A program made the position numbers and the translations under genes. DNA of 64,000 nt, taken from the NCBI RefSeq assembly GCF_014982785.1, contig NZ_JADCKB010000001.1, positions 222,145 through 286,144 of the forward strand. Direction: 5' to 3'. This DNA is from Ructibacterium gallinarum (GTDB lineage Bacteria; Bacillota; Clostridia; Monoglobales; Monoglobaceae). This document shows, piece by piece, positions 51,570 through 60,347 of this stretch (positions are counted from its first letter, which is position 1; every line of letters starts with the position of its first letter). The notes below the pieces were generated by a model, which was given only the letters and a program-made list of their open reading frames with translations, made no database searches and was not told the DNA's origin.

Positions 51570-52580
51570 ATGGCAGTAAAAGTAGCGATTAACGGTTTTG
51601 GCCGTATTGGCCGTCTGGCATTCCGGCAGATGTTCGGTGCTGAAGGATATGAAGTTGTTGCAATCAACGATCTGACCAGCCCGAAAATGCTGGCACACCT
51701 GCTCAAATATGATTCTGCACAGGGTAAATATGCGCTGTGCGACAAGGTTTCTTCCACCGATGACAGCATCATTGTTGACGGCAAAGAAATCAAAATTTAT
51801 GCAAAGGCTGATGCATCTGAGCTTCCCTGGGGCGAATTGGATGTGGACGTTGTTTTGGAGTGTACCGGTTTTTATACCTCTAAGGCAAAATCCGAAGCAC
51901 ACATCAAGGCCGGCGCAAAGAAGGTTGTTATTTCCGCTCCTGCGGGCAACGACCTGCCCACCATCGTTTACAGCGTAAACGAGAAGACCCTGACCAAGGA
52001 AGACACGGTTATTTCCGCTGCTTCCTGTACCACCAACTGCCTGGCTCCCATGGCTGACACGCTGAACAAGCTGGCAAAGATCAAAAAAGGTTATATGACC
52101 ACCATCCATGCTTATACCGGTGATCAGATGACCCTGGACGGCCCCCAGAGAAAAGGCGATTTAAGACGTGCAAGAGCTGCCGCTGTGAATATTGTTCCGA
52201 ACTCCACCGGTGCTGCAAAAGCAATCGGCCTGGTTATCCCGGAACTGAACGGCGTTCTGGACGGCTGCGCGCAGAGAGTTCCTACTCCTACCGGTTCTCT
52301 GACCCAGCTGGTTGCAGTTTGCGAAGGCAAAGTAACAGAAGCAGACATCAACGCTGCTATGAAAGCTGCGGCTTCTGACTCCTTCGGTTACACCGAGGAC
52401 GAGATCGTATCTTCTGATATTGTTGGTATCACCTATGGTTCTCTGTTTGACGCTACCCAGACCAAAGTTATGGATATGGGCGACGGTACCACTCTTGTAA
52501 AAGTGGTTTCCTGGTACGACAACGAGAACAGCTATACCAGCCAGATGGTAAGAACCATTAAATATTTCGCTGAGCTGTAA
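51570..52580 (+). CDS. gap: Glyceraldehyde-3-phosphate dehydrogenase
   Basis: A 336-residue glycolytic enzyme that oxidises glyceraldehyde 3-phosphate with NAD and phosphate. The cofactor site is [17 protein letters not shown], the catalytic cysteine lies in [12 protein letters not shown], and the substrate loop includes [13 protein letters not shown] and [12 protein letters not shown]. It is standard in length, preceded by AGGAGG, and monocistronic. Its codon use and GC content appear adapted for high expression. It is the gene upstream of the first terminator-nested repeat. Confidence 0.97.
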   Translation: MAVKVAINGFGRIGRLAFRQMFGAEGYEVVAINDLTSPKMLAHLLKYDSAQGKYALCDKVSSTDDSIIVDGKEIKIYAKADASELPWGELDVDVVLECTGFYTSKAKSEAHIKAGAKKVVISAPAGNDLPTIVYSVNEKTLTKEDTVISAASCTTNCLAPMADTLNKLAKIKKGYMTTIHAYTGDQMTLDGPQRKGDLRRARAAAVNIVPNSTGAAKAIGLVIPELNGVLDGCAQRVPTPTGSLTQLVAVCEGKVTEADINAAMKAAASDSFGYTEDEIVSSDIVGITYGSLFDATQTKVMDMGDGTTLVKVVSWYDNENSYTSQMVRTIKYFAEL

Positions 52581-52590
52581 AATAAAAGTA

Positions 52591-52622
52591 AGAAGGCCCT
52601 CCGCAAAAGCGGAGGGCCTTCT
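52591..52622 (+). terminator. GAPDH terminator hairpin
   Basis: AGAAGGCCCTCCGC (52591-52604) pairs exactly with GCGGAGGGCCTTCT (52609-52622) around AAAA. There is no T-run; the 354-bp repeat begins two bases later, as though the T-tract had been separated from the stem. Confidence 0.75.
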
Positions 52623-52624
52623 CA

Positions 52625-52978
52625 GACTGTCGAAAAAGTCGTTATACCGCAATCTTCGTCGCGGCAAGCTTTTTGGTTTGCCGCATTTTTTATGAAAATA
52701 CGGCTTCACGTTATCGGCTGCCGCTCCTCTTTCCCGCAAAACCAGCGGTTTTGCGGGAGCCCTGTACCCGAAGGCTCCCCGGGCATTTATGTTGACCGCA
52801 AAATTGCTTTTCCTTTTCGCAAAAATGACGCCGGATTCATCGAGAAACCGGCGTCATTGCTTGCTTTTCCCGCAATCGCTCTCTACTGTACCTTTGTACC
52901 TAGGCGAGAGCGATTGCGGAAAATCTAACTTCCTTTTTCGGCATCTGTCAGCGTGTCGATTAACGATCGACACGCTGA
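52625..52978 (+). repeat. Hairpin-rich 354-bp repeat, copy 1
   Basis: A non-coding repeat that occurs inverted at 55982-56335 with the same length. It starts GACTGTCGAAAAAGTC and ends with a CAGCGTGTCGAT/ATCGACACGCTG hairpin. Internal hairpins include GCGGCAA/TTTGCCGC (52660-52684), CCCGCAAAACC/GGTTTTGCGGG (52733-52757), GGGAGCC/GGCTCCC (52754-52779), TGACGCCGG/CCGGCGTCA (52826-52855) and CGCAATCGCTCTC/GAGAGCGATTGCG (52871-52918). A 78-codon frame runs through it but is probably incidental. It lies in the orientation of GAPDH and is flanked on both sides by related terminator-like hairpins. Confidence 0.85.
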
Positions 52979-53010
52979 GACGGCTCTCCGCAAAAGCGGA
53001 GAGCCGTCTT
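52979..53010 (+). terminator. Second terminator hairpin behind repeat copy 1
   Basis: GACGGCTCTCCGC pairs with GCGGAGAGCCGTC around AAAA, followed by TTTTTTC. Its CTCCGCAAAAGCGGAG core is identical to that of the GAPDH hairpin before the repeat. Confidence 0.85.
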
Positions 53011-53026
53011 TTTTCTTTTTTATCCA

Positions 53027-54013
53027 TCAACCCTCACGGTTTAAAAAATCCATGATTTCATCCACTGTGGTAAACGCCATACCCGTTACCGTGTCCGCAC
53101 AACCGTAATAAATGGCGATCCGTCCGGTTTCACTGTCTGTCAGACAGGAGCATGGAAACGCAACATTTGGCACGTCACCCACGCACTCATAAAGGGTCTG
53201 AGGGGACAGCAGATAGGAATGTCCGCGCTTTAACACCTTCCACGGCTTTTCAAGATCCAACAGTGCCGCACCAAAGCTGTATACAAAACCATTACAGCTG
53301 GTCAAAACACCGTGATAAATCAGCAACCAGCCTTCATCTGTCTCAATCGGCGTGGGGCCAGCGCCAATTTTAGTGCTTTCCCAGCCGCCCCGGGTGGACA
53401 TAACATGGCGATGACAGCCCCAATAGGTCAGGTCCGGACTTTCGCTGTAGAAAATATCCCCAAAGGGAGTGTGGCCATTGTCACTGGGCCGGGACAAAAT
53501 TGCGTAATTTCCGTTGATTTTCCGGGGGAACAATACGCCATTCCGGTTAAACGGAATAAAGATATTTTCCATTTTGTAGAAAGTTTTAAAATCAAAGGTA
53601 TATGCCAGACCAATGGTAGGGCCATGATAGCCGTTACACCAGGTCACATAATACCGATCCTCAATAAAGCAAACTCTGGGATCGTATCCGTATTCAAATA
53701 CCCCCACCTCGTCTGCATCTTTCAGGTTTTCGCATACAAACCGAATGGGTTCTTCTTCAATCGTCCAATTTACGCCGTCCTGGCTTTTTCCCGCATGCAG
53801 GCGCATTTCTCTTGCTTTGTTGTCCACGCGGAATACACCCCGGTATTCATCTTGATACCGAACGGCCGCACTGTTAAAAATACTATTCGCACAGGGAATC
53901 AGATTCCGAGGGATAATCGGATTCTGTGAATATCTCCAGACAGGCTCTGTGCATCCTGCCGGCTTGTTTTCCCACGGCATATCAGGCAGTGGATTTCCAA
54001 TAATTTTTGCCAT
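53027..54013 (-). CDS. GH130-type beta-mannoside phosphorylase
   Basis: A 328-residue five-bladed-propeller enzyme of the GH130 type. It has [75 protein letters not shown] and a C-terminal [12 protein letters not shown]. The phosphate-binding His/Arg and the general-acid Asp in YDPR are in place. GH130 enzymes phosphorolyse beta-mannosides in the cytosol (for example mannobiose or mannosyl-GlcNAc). The start follows AGAAAGG. It is divergent from an AraC regulator, the usual local inducer. Confidence 0.85.
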   Translation of the reverse strand: MAKIIGNPLPDMPWENKPAGCTEPVWRYSQNPIIPRNLIPCANSIFNSAAVRYQDEYRGVFRVDNKAREMRLHAGKSQDGVNWTIEEEPIRFVCENLKDADEVGVFEYGYDPRVCFIEDRYYVTWCNGYHGPTIGLAYTFDFKTFYKMENIFIPFNRNGVLFPRKINGNYAILSRPSDNGHTPFGDIFYSESPDLTYWGCHRHVMSTRGGWESTKIGAGPTPIETDEGWLLIYHGVLTSCNGFVYSFGAALLDLEKPWKVLKRGHSYLLSPQTLYECVGDVPNVAFPCSCLTDSETGRIAIYYGCADTVTGMAFTTVDEIMDFLNREG

Positions 54014-54137
54014 ATGTATCATACCTTTCTTCCCGCATGCGTATTTATTTTCGTGCCTGTCTGCGGGTCAACAAAAATGCACACCTAAAGTATACTGTAT
54101 CCTTTAAAAAAATGCTTCCGGAATTTCAAGATAAAGA

Positions 54138-54166
54138 TTGCGTTTTTTATGATTATATGATAGAAT
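54138..54166 (+). promoter_or_regulatory. Promoter of the AraC gene at 54.2 kb
   Basis: TTGCGT (54138-54143) and TAGAAT (54161-54166) are spaced 17 bases apart, directly before the AraC start. Confidence 0.55.
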
Positions 54167-54177
54167 GAATGTAACAA

Positions 54178-55008
54178 ATGATGCGGAAAGGAAGTCTGGA
54201 AATGGAAAAGATTCGCAGGCTGTCAAAGGAACTGACCTCAGAAGAGGGTATTGCTGTACTAAAAAACCGGGTAGAACGCTGTTTTCCCCTGCATTGGCAC
54301 GAATTTTACGAACTGGAATATATCCTTTCCGGCAGTGGAACCTATACCTTAAACGGCACCTCCTACTGCGCAAAACCAGGTATGCTGTTTTTTTCGACCT
54401 ATATGGATTTTCACGATATTGTGCCTCAGGAGCCCATACAAACGCTGACCGTAGAGTTTGACGAACGCTGGATTGACAAAACACTGTTTTTGGACCTTTA
54501 TACCTCCACCGTAATTGAGAATTTTGATGCAGACTGGCTGATGAAGCTGGCAGAGGTTTTGCAGGCCAAGCAAAAATATTATGCCCTTTATGCAGAAAAA
54601 CTTTTGAACTGTATTTTGGTTGAGGTGTGTCGTCAAATCAATAACAACAGCGCCCAGGGGAAACCGGTGGGGATTGCAGAAAATGTGAAAATGGCCTTGC
54701 AATACATTCATCTTCATTTTAGAGAAAATATTTCCATGACCGAGATTGCCCGGCAATCCGGCGCCTGCCCCACCTATTTTAGTAAAATTTTTAAAGAACA
54801 GACCGGCGTAACTTTAAAATGCCATCTCACAGATCTGCGCATCGAATACGCCAAACGACTGCTGCAATATTCTGATATACCGGTCACCGAAGTTTGCTTT
54901 GACAGCGGCTTTAATACCTTTTCCTCCTTTTACCGGATGTTTTTTGACCGTACAGGTATGTCTCCACAAAAATACAAAAATTCACTTTCTACTGATGGGA
55001 ACTACTAG
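54178..55008 (+). CDS. AraC-family transcriptional regulator
   Basis: A 276-residue regulator; an alternative ATG at 54202 would give 268. The N-terminal cupin domain includes HWHEFYELEYILSGSGTYTL, with His residues in the metal/sugar-binding positions. The C-terminal helix-turn-helix pair is ISMTEIARQSGACPTYFSKI and VTEVCFDSGFNTFSSFYRMF. Divergent from the GH130 gene, it probably activates that gene on mannoside. Confidence 0.88.
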   Translation: MMRKGSLEMEKIRRLSKELTSEEGIAVLKNRVERCFPLHWHEFYELEYILSGSGTYTLNGTSYCAKPGMLFFSTYMDFHDIVPQEPIQTLTVEFDERWIDKTLFLDLYTSTVIENFDADWLMKLAEVLQAKQKYYALYAEKLLNCILVEVCRQINNNSAQGKPVGIAENVKMALQYIHLHFRENISMTEIARQSGACPTYFSKIFKEQTGVTLKCHLTDLRIEYAKRLLQYSDIPVTEVCFDSGFNTFSSFYRMFFDRTGMSPQKYKNSLSTDGNY

Positions 55009-55187
55009 CATTGTTTGCTTCCATTTTCCATGACAACACTTTCCGGCTAAGTCCGTATATTTTTATAGAATTTGGAAGGTACGAAGTGGACCATGACGGA
55101 TTCGGCGGTTATCAGCCCATGCGCTGTGTCTTTGATGGTAGGGTATAAGATGTGCATTCGTTTTTTATCATAAGATGAACTGTATGA

Positions 55188-55487
55188 TTGAAAAAAGACC
55201 CTGCGGCAATGAACAATTTGATTTCCGCCCCGCAGCACGAATTTCTGCGGCATCAACGACACGATGTTCTCCTCCCTTGGATGAACGACACCAGAGATCC
55301 ATTCCGTGGATACTATTGGGAGCGCCGGCCCTGGCGGAAAGATGCCCGAAACGCCAGCTGGCCCTACACCGGCTATACTCGTCAGCGGGAAAATGAAGAC
55401 TATGAACCCCGCCAACTGGATTATGCCACTGGCTTGGAAATGGTAAACGCGGTACGCACCAAAGAAACAGAAAAATCATTGATTTAA
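55188..55487 (+). CDS. Small ORF of unknown function
   Basis: A 99-codon frame (KKDPAAMNNLISAPQHEFLR, then RDPFRGYYWERRPWRKD) rich in Arg, Trp and Tyr. It starts at TTG without a clear ribosome site; a later ATG at codon 8 is possible. The intrinsic terminator right behind it on the same strand supports a plus-strand transcript. Overlapping frames on the other strand are less convincing. No family was recognised, and it could be a degraded gene. Confidence 0.35.
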   Translation: MKKDPAAMNNLISAPQHEFLRHQRHDVLLPWMNDTRDPFRGYYWERRPWRKDARNASWPYTGYTRQRENEDYEPRQLDYATGLEMVNAVRTKETEKSLI

Positions 55488-55508
55488 AATCCAGCACAGA
55501 AATATAAT

Positions 55509-55552
55509 GCCCGCCTATGTCAGAACCTCTCTAACATAGATGGGCTTTTTTA
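55509..55552 (+). terminator. Intrinsic terminator
   Basis: GCCCGCCTATGT (55509-55520) pairs with ACATAGATGGGC (55534-55545, one mismatch), followed by TTTTTTAT on the plus strand. It would end the transcript of the small ORF or the AraC gene. Confidence 0.75.
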
Positions 55553-55563
55553 TCGCTTACGCC

Positions 55564-55887
55564 TTATTTTAAGAAATCCTCCCGCTGGGGCGTAAAGACA
55601 TCTACCAGCACACCGTCTTCCAACGCCTCATTGCCATGGGGAAGTCCAGATGGAATATACAGAGAATCTCCGGCTTTTACCGTCACTTTTTCTCCGTCTA
55701 AATCAAACAAAAAGCTGCCCCGCACCACATAGCTGATCTGCTCATGCGGATGCGTGTGTACACTCCCTATTCCGCCTTTATCAAAAGTTACCTCCACCAT
55801 CATCAATCCACCGTCATGTGCCAAAATTTTTCGTCTGCTTTTTGCGTCCAAAATTTCATATTCAACATTTTGATTTTTTACAACCAT
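55564..55887 (-). CDS. Cupin-domain protein
   Basis: A 107-residue single-domain cupin. The first motif is GSVHTHPHEQISYVVRGSF with three metal-binding His and a Glu, and the second is GDSLYIPSGLPHGNEAL with the fourth His. It starts with ATG after AAAGGGGTG. It lies on the minus strand just inside the second copy of the 354-bp repeat. Small cupins like this include sugar isomerases and storage- or sensor-like proteins; no substrate is indicated. Confidence 0.85.
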   Translation of the reverse strand: MVVKNQNVEYEILDAKSRRKILAHDGGLMMVEVTFDKGGIGSVHTHPHEQISYVVRGSFLFDLDGEKVTVKAGDSLYIPSGLPHGNEALEDGVLVDVFTPQREDFLK

Positions 55888-55954
55888 AGGAACACCCCTT
55901 TTACTCTTTTATTTGCCTCAAACCCAGCTGTGTGTGTTTGGGCTGATGTTTTAA

Positions 55955-55981
55955 AGAAAAAGGACCTCGTTTGAGGTCCTT
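55955..55981 (-). terminator. Terminator-like hairpin beyond repeat copy 2
   Basis: AAAGGACCTC and GAGGTCCTTT pair around GTTT. The same sequence is found on the other side of the repeat (56338-56364), so it looks duplicated. Confidence 0.75.
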
Positions 55982-56335
55982 TCAGCGTGTCGATAAAGTA
56001 TCGACACGCTGAAAGATGTTGAAAAAGGAAGTTAGATTTTTCGTAATCGCTTTCGTCGGCGTACAAAGGTACGGTAGAGAGCGATTGCGGAAAAAGCAAG
56101 CAATGACGCCGGTTTTTCGATGAATCCGGCGTCATTTTTGCGAAAAGGAAAAGCAATTTTGCGGTCAACATAAATGCCCGGGGAGCCTTCGGGTACAGGG
56201 CTCCCGCAAAACCGCTGGTTTTGCGGGAAAGAGGAGCGGCAGCCGATAACGTGAAGCCGTATTTTCATAAAAAATGCGGCAAACCAAAAAGCTTGCCGCG
56301 ACGAAGATTGCGGTATAACGACTTTTTCGACAGTC
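55982..56335 (-). repeat. Hairpin-rich 354-bp repeat, copy 2 (inverted)
   Basis: The same element as at 52625-52978 on the opposite strand, equal in length. By eye the first 220 or so bases (from the GACTGTCG end) are identical and nearly all differences lie in the last third, around the GTACCTTTGTAC hairpin and the final loop. It lies in the orientation of the upstream S-layer gene, behind that gene's terminator. The two copies bracket about 3 kb in inverted orientation. Confidence 0.88.
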
Positions 56336-56337
56336 TA

Positions 56338-56364
56338 AAAGGACCTCGTTTGAGGTCCTTTTAT
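56338..56364 (-). terminator. Terminator of the S-layer protein gene
   Basis: AAAAGGACCTC (56338-56348) pairs with GAGGTCCTTTT (56353-56363) around GTTT; on the minus strand it is followed by TAGACTGTCG, the start of the 354-bp repeat. Confidence 0.8.
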
Positions 56365-56371
56365 ATTTTGC

Positions 56372-59263
56372 TTATTCGTCTTTATCCAAGATACAAAGCA
56401 GTCTTACACGTCCCTGAGACATATAGAGCAATACCTTGCTGGGATTGGTAGCACCCTCCTGATAGGTGGTCAACCCTTTCAGCGCACCTTCATACTCACT
56501 GGAAAGATCCGTAATCTGCAGTTCTGCGCCAGAATTGTCATATCTCAGAACCCGTGCGCCGCTGAACTCAGAGAAGTTAAAGATCTGTGCATCATTTGGA
56601 TTGTCGATCACATCACCCTTGCCTACTCTTTCATCGCGAATAGTAAAGCTGGTTTCATCCGTAGCAATGACACTGCCCAAAATAACCGCATATTCTGCAT
56701 CATCAAAGCTCTCACCCGCAGGCTCAATGAAGGTTCCGTATCTGTTATCATCACCTAATCTATAGATGAGATCTTCGCTCATGTACTTCATGTCACCTTC
56801 TTTATCTGTTCCCGCACGGAAGATATCACCTTTGACCGGAGAAAGATCCGATTCGTTGGAAATCCAGGATTCCAAGGTGCCTTTCGGTGTGGAATAGGAA
56901 GAAGAATATCCCTCAACATACAGCATATTCTGGTTATTGTTGGCCGGATTGGACTCACTCCGCACATCGGTCACCACATTGACAGGTGATGAAGAATCAA
57001 CTTCACCGGAAGCATTGCCGCCGTAGCATACTACAATTTTAGCGGAATTGGTGTTACTTACATCATAAACCTCAACATAGTACTCCTGGTTGTTTTTAAA
57101 GGTAACAGCCAAACTGTTCTTTGCATAGTCATCAAAACTGTCACGGTCACTGGGAACAACAAAGATGATGGAGCTTCCAATATTGATGTTTACGCCCGTA
57201 CCCTTCAGCTGCTTGGAAGAACTGGTATAGGTCATGGACCCGCTTGCTGCCGGAGTGAAGTAGTACAGCGTATCCACTGTGGTTTCTTTACCGCTATTGG
57301 TAATCGTATCATCCGTAACAGTAATAATTTTATCTACCGCTCTGCCGCTGCTGCTGTTCTTTGTGGTATATTTAACAACCTGCTGAACATCTACGTTGCT
57401 GTTCTCAGGGTCGGTATTCTGAAGGTTTGCGGTATCCATCAAAGCATCCAAAACACCATTGACCGAACCCATATCTTTACCGTTAACACGGGTAGATTTG
57501 GTAACCACCAGATATTCTTCCTGACCATTCTGATTCAAAATACGCAGGGTAATGGTATCATCAAAGGAATCAGAAGATTCTGCATAACCCATGATGTAAC
57601 CATAGCTCACATTCTCCGTTACCGCATCTTTCTTATAGGCAACTACATCACCATTGATATCCAGGCAGTAAGTGCCGCTGTCCTGTACAACGGGCATTTC
57701 CAATGTGCCGCTGCCGCCTTCCATCCAGGGAGCGCCCTGAGAGAACTTATATTTCTTGCCGTTGATGGTCATGCTTTCTGCATCAACACCATTGACGGTA
57801 CCGCTGACAGAGTCCGTAACAACAACCGCGGTCTGAATGACTTCGCCGCCGTTACCTGCATTGCTTCTGGCAAGACAGATAATGTTGCCTGTGCCGATAG
57901 AACTATAGGAAACCGTTGCGCCGCTGGTGTTCACAATCGTAGTAGGAATGCTTCCATTGTCTACATCCAGAACCAGGCTCTTATCCTCACCCGTCCGGGT
58001 CACATCGTCAACAATAGAATATTCTGCAGACACTTTTGTAGATACGTAATAGATCTCATAATCTTTGATATTGAGCAGGTCGTATTTGCCGTCACCATTG
58101 GAATCCAGCAAGGTAATGGTTCCAACTGTAGGAATCATGCTGGGATTAAAACGGCTGCTTGCCGCATCACGGCCATACAGCTTGCCGTTATAAATAACCA
58201 CGTTCTGGTTATCCAAGGTCAGCTGGGTAGAGGTCTTGTCCGCATCGGTCTTATAATACCGGATCTGGGTAGCCGTAGTGGTATCATACTCTACCATATC
58301 AGAAGTAATCTCCAAATCACGGTTGTCGCGCAGTACATATAATCCTAAAGTCCGGATACTGCCGCCGTCGTTCTTATAATAGTACTCAATCTCATAACCC
58401 AGATATTGCTTCAAAGAAGTGTCTGTGGTTCTATAAGTATAGGTTTCATAATTGCCGCTGTCCGGCTCTTTGGCATAAATCTGGATCTCATCATCACGCA
58501 GATTGACATCCGGCGAGGTCATGCTGGTCACGCCATCGGAGGCAATGGTTCCTACGTTCTTGATATAACCCAGATAATCGGTCAGAATGGTCTTTTCTGT
58601 CAGCGTATCCTGCTCGATAATCCGTACTTCCAAGGAATCGTACAGCATCTGTGCGATACAGGAACGGCTTGCCGGGGTCTCAGCTTGTCCCAAAGAACTT
58701 GCATACTTGGTAATACCCAGCTTGTTGGCCTGGGACAGATACTGTCCATACCACGGAGTTCCGCTGACATCAATGTCCGTGTAGCCCAGGGTGCAGACAA
58801 TCATCTTGACTGCTTCTTCATAGGCAACATTGTCACTGGGACGGAAAGTACCGTCTTCGTAACCGTTGATAATGCCCATGCTGTATGCGGTATTGATATT
58901 GGGGATAGCCCAGTTGATGTCGGTATTGTTATCATCTACATCCGAAAAAGGAAGACCGGAAGCACTGGTGGATCCCACGGAACCATAGTTCAGGGTACGC
59001 ATCAGCATTGCCGTAAATTCCGCTCTCGTAACATTTTGATCCGGACGGAAGGTGCCGTCAGGATATCCGTTAAGAATGCTCATCAGGCTCAAGGTCTTTA
59101 CTGCTGTGGCATACGAAGCTGTATCCGCAACATCAGTAAAACTGGTAGTGCCTGTTGTCGTTGTCGTTGCCGTTGTGTCCTCAGCGTAAGCAGCTGTAAA
59201 AATACAGGTTGCAATCATTGCTACTGCCAGCACCAGGGACAGGAACCTTTTTGTGTTTCTCAT
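56372..59263 (-). CDS. SLH-domain surface (S-layer-like) protein
   Basis: A 963-residue exported protein with a signal peptide (1-27), a Thr-rich spacer, and three N-terminal SLH repeats (about 40-225; GYPDGTFRPDQNVTRAEFTA and GYEDGTFRPSDNVAYEEAVK) for attachment to cell-wall polymer. The remaining 730 residues are strand-rich, Ser/Thr/Asp-rich and without recognised catalytic motifs, the pattern of an S-layer or adhesin-like shell protein. A strong promoter and GGAGG site suggest high expression. It ends at the terminator that carries repeat copy 2. Confidence 0.88.
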   Translation of the reverse strand: MRNTKRFLSLVLAVAMIATCIFTAAYAEDTTATTTTTGTTSFTDVADTASYATAVKTLSLMSILNGYPDGTFRPDQNVTRAEFTAMLMRTLNYGSVGSTSASGLPFSDVDDNNTDINWAIPNINTAYSMGIINGYEDGTFRPSDNVAYEEAVKMIVCTLGYTDIDVSGTPWYGQYLSQANKLGITKYASSLGQAETPASRSCIAQMLYDSLEVRIIEQDTLTEKTILTDYLGYIKNVGTIASDGVTSMTSPDVNLRDDEIQIYAKEPDSGNYETYTYRTTDTSLKQYLGYEIEYYYKNDGGSIRTLGLYVLRDNRDLEITSDMVEYDTTTATQIRYYKTDADKTSTQLTLDNQNVVIYNGKLYGRDAASSRFNPSMIPTVGTITLLDSNGDGKYDLLNIKDYEIYYVSTKVSAEYSIVDDVTRTGEDKSLVLDVDNGSIPTTIVNTSGATVSYSSIGTGNIICLARSNAGNGGEVIQTAVVVTDSVSGTVNGVDAESMTINGKKYKFSQGAPWMEGGSGTLEMPVVQDSGTYCLDINGDVVAYKKDAVTENVSYGYIMGYAESSDSFDDTITLRILNQNGQEEYLVVTKSTRVNGKDMGSVNGVLDALMDTANLQNTDPENSNVDVQQVVKYTTKNSSSGRAVDKIITVTDDTITNSGKETTVDTLYYFTPAASGSMTYTSSSKQLKGTGVNINIGSSIIFVVPSDRDSFDDYAKNSLAVTFKNNQEYYVEVYDVSNTNSAKIVVCYGGNASGEVDSSSPVNVVTDVRSESNPANNNQNMLYVEGYSSSYSTPKGTLESWISNESDLSPVKGDIFRAGTDKEGDMKYMSEDLIYRLGDDNRYGTFIEPAGESFDDAEYAVILGSVIATDETSFTIRDERVGKGDVIDNPNDAQIFNFSEFSGARVLRYDNSGAELQITDLSSEYEGALKGLTTYQEGATNPSKVLLYMSQGRVRLLCILDKDE

Positions 59264-59345
59264 AGTAGTTTCCTCCCGAGAAAATATGTTTTTATTATTT
59301 TACGTCAACCCTGCATCGGCATCAAAAGACACCTCCGCATTTGAT

Positions 59346-59374
59346 ATTTTACCATCAACCTGTCCAAAAGTCAA
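59346..59374 (-). promoter_or_regulatory. Promoter of the S-layer protein gene
   Basis: On the minus strand TTGACT (59369-59374) and TAAAAT (59346-59351) have a 17-base spacer, 80 bases before the start codon. Confidence 0.75.
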
Positions 59375-59430
59375 GTTAAAATCCTATAACATTTTAGGGG
59401 ATTGTTTGGCATTTCTTCCAAAATCAACAG

Positions 59431-60177
59431 CTATTTTTTCTCGCCCTCTCCCACATTTACGCCTGCTATCTTTAAAATCGCCCGCTCTACTGCGTCTTTC
59501 GAATTTTTCCAGGGTTCCTTCTGAAACCGGTAATCAAATTTCTGTATAAACCAGTCCACATCTTCTTCCACCCGCTGAAAATTTTCCGTCTGCACCGGAA
59601 TCAGTTGTTTTAAAAAATCCCGGTATTCCGCGGACGAAAGCCGCTTTTTTCCCTCTTCCATTACACGCTTAAAATGTTTCAGGCAAAAACCTTTTCCCGA
59701 CAACACCTTTTGCCTAAATTCGGGCTCTTTCTTCCATAGATAAAAGAAAGTATCCACATAACTGTTCATCCGCCCTGCCATGCGGCGGCAGGCATAACAG
59801 CTGTCCTCTACCTCCTGCGCATACTGTACAAAGGGCCCTGCCGCCTCCTGTTTCTTGAATAAGCCCCGCCGCCCGCTGTCCGCGGCATCAAGTTCTTCCG
59901 GCAACAGTTTCTGCATGTCGGCTCTCAGCTTTTTCATATGGGTACTCAGCATCAGCGCAAGACCCAGCCGGTTGCCCGCCTGAAACATCTGCCGGTAATG
60001 TTCCTCGCAAAACCCCAGCCGATCCGTTTCCCCACGCACATCTTCTTCCATATACGACGGACCCATGACATAATCCAAAATATCCTTCTCCAGCTTCTGG
60101 TGCAGTGCACAAAAAGCACATTCGTCCTGCTTGTCAAAGGCTTCGTTGACCGGTATGGTATATAATTCTTCCTTCAT
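59431..60177 (-). CDS. DUF6062-like cysteine-rich protein
   Basis: A 248-residue soluble protein with paired cysteine/histidine elements: CAFC (about 21-24), FCEEHY (about 57-62), SCYAC (about 131-135) and FCLKHF (about 167-172). The repeated CxxC...CxxH arrangement in two halves suggests an internal duplication binding two metal ions or clusters. It resembles the DUF6062 family of clostridial proteins of unknown function. The start follows GAAGGGAAGC. It is divergent from the SLH-MBL gene. Confidence 0.75.
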   Translation of the reverse strand: MKEELYTIPVNEAFDKQDECAFCALHQKLEKDILDYVMGPSYMEEDVRGETDRLGFCEEHYRQMFQAGNRLGLALMLSTHMKKLRADMQKLLPEELDAADSGRRGLFKKQEAAGPFVQYAQEVEDSCYACRRMAGRMNSYVDTFFYLWKKEPEFRQKVLSGKGFCLKHFKRVMEEGKKRLSSAEYRDFLKQLIPVQTENFQRVEEDVDWFIQKFDYRFQKEPWKNSKDAVERAILKIAGVNVGEGEKK

Positions 60178-60258
60178 TTTTCTGCTTCCCTTCTGCTTGT
60201 ATTGCTTCTTTTTATTATTGCATATTTGTCATTATTATGCAACCTTTTTGGGGTCAAC

Positions 60259-60287
60259 TTGACAAAAATACCGTTTTCAGGTATAAT
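60259..60287 (+). promoter_or_regulatory. Promoter of the SLH-MBL operon
   Basis: TTGACA (60259-60264) and TATAAT (60282-60287) are both perfect consensus boxes with a 17-base spacer. Confidence 0.85.
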
Positions 60288-60300
60288 GAGCGGTAATTTG

Positions 60301-60322
60301 AAAAGTCCTGCGGGACTTTTTC
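60301..60322 (+). promoter_or_regulatory. Leader hairpin before the SLH-MBL gene
   Basis: AAAAGTCC (60301-60308) pairs with GGACTTTT (60313-60320) around TGCG, followed by TCC. It lies between promoter and start codon and resembles a small terminator or attenuator; no leader peptide was seen. Confidence 0.5.
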
Positions 60323-60347
60323 CACTTTGTGAAGGAGGTCTTTTTTC

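Noticed and set aside
52692..52928. 78-codon ORF inside repeat copy 1 (also present in copy 2)
   Set aside because: It is shared only because the DNA repeat is shared. Differences between the copies change the protein, the sequence is dominated by hairpin arms, and there is no ribosome site.
55047..55415. 122-codon minus-strand ORF overlapping the small ORF at 55188
   Set aside because: No ribosome site and no family; the only terminator here faces the plus strand, favouring a plus-strand transcript.
58406..59344. 312-codon plus-strand ORF opposite the S-layer gene
   Set aside because: Antisense shadow with cysteine-rich, low-information composition; the minus strand has clear SLH repeats, promoter and ribosome site.
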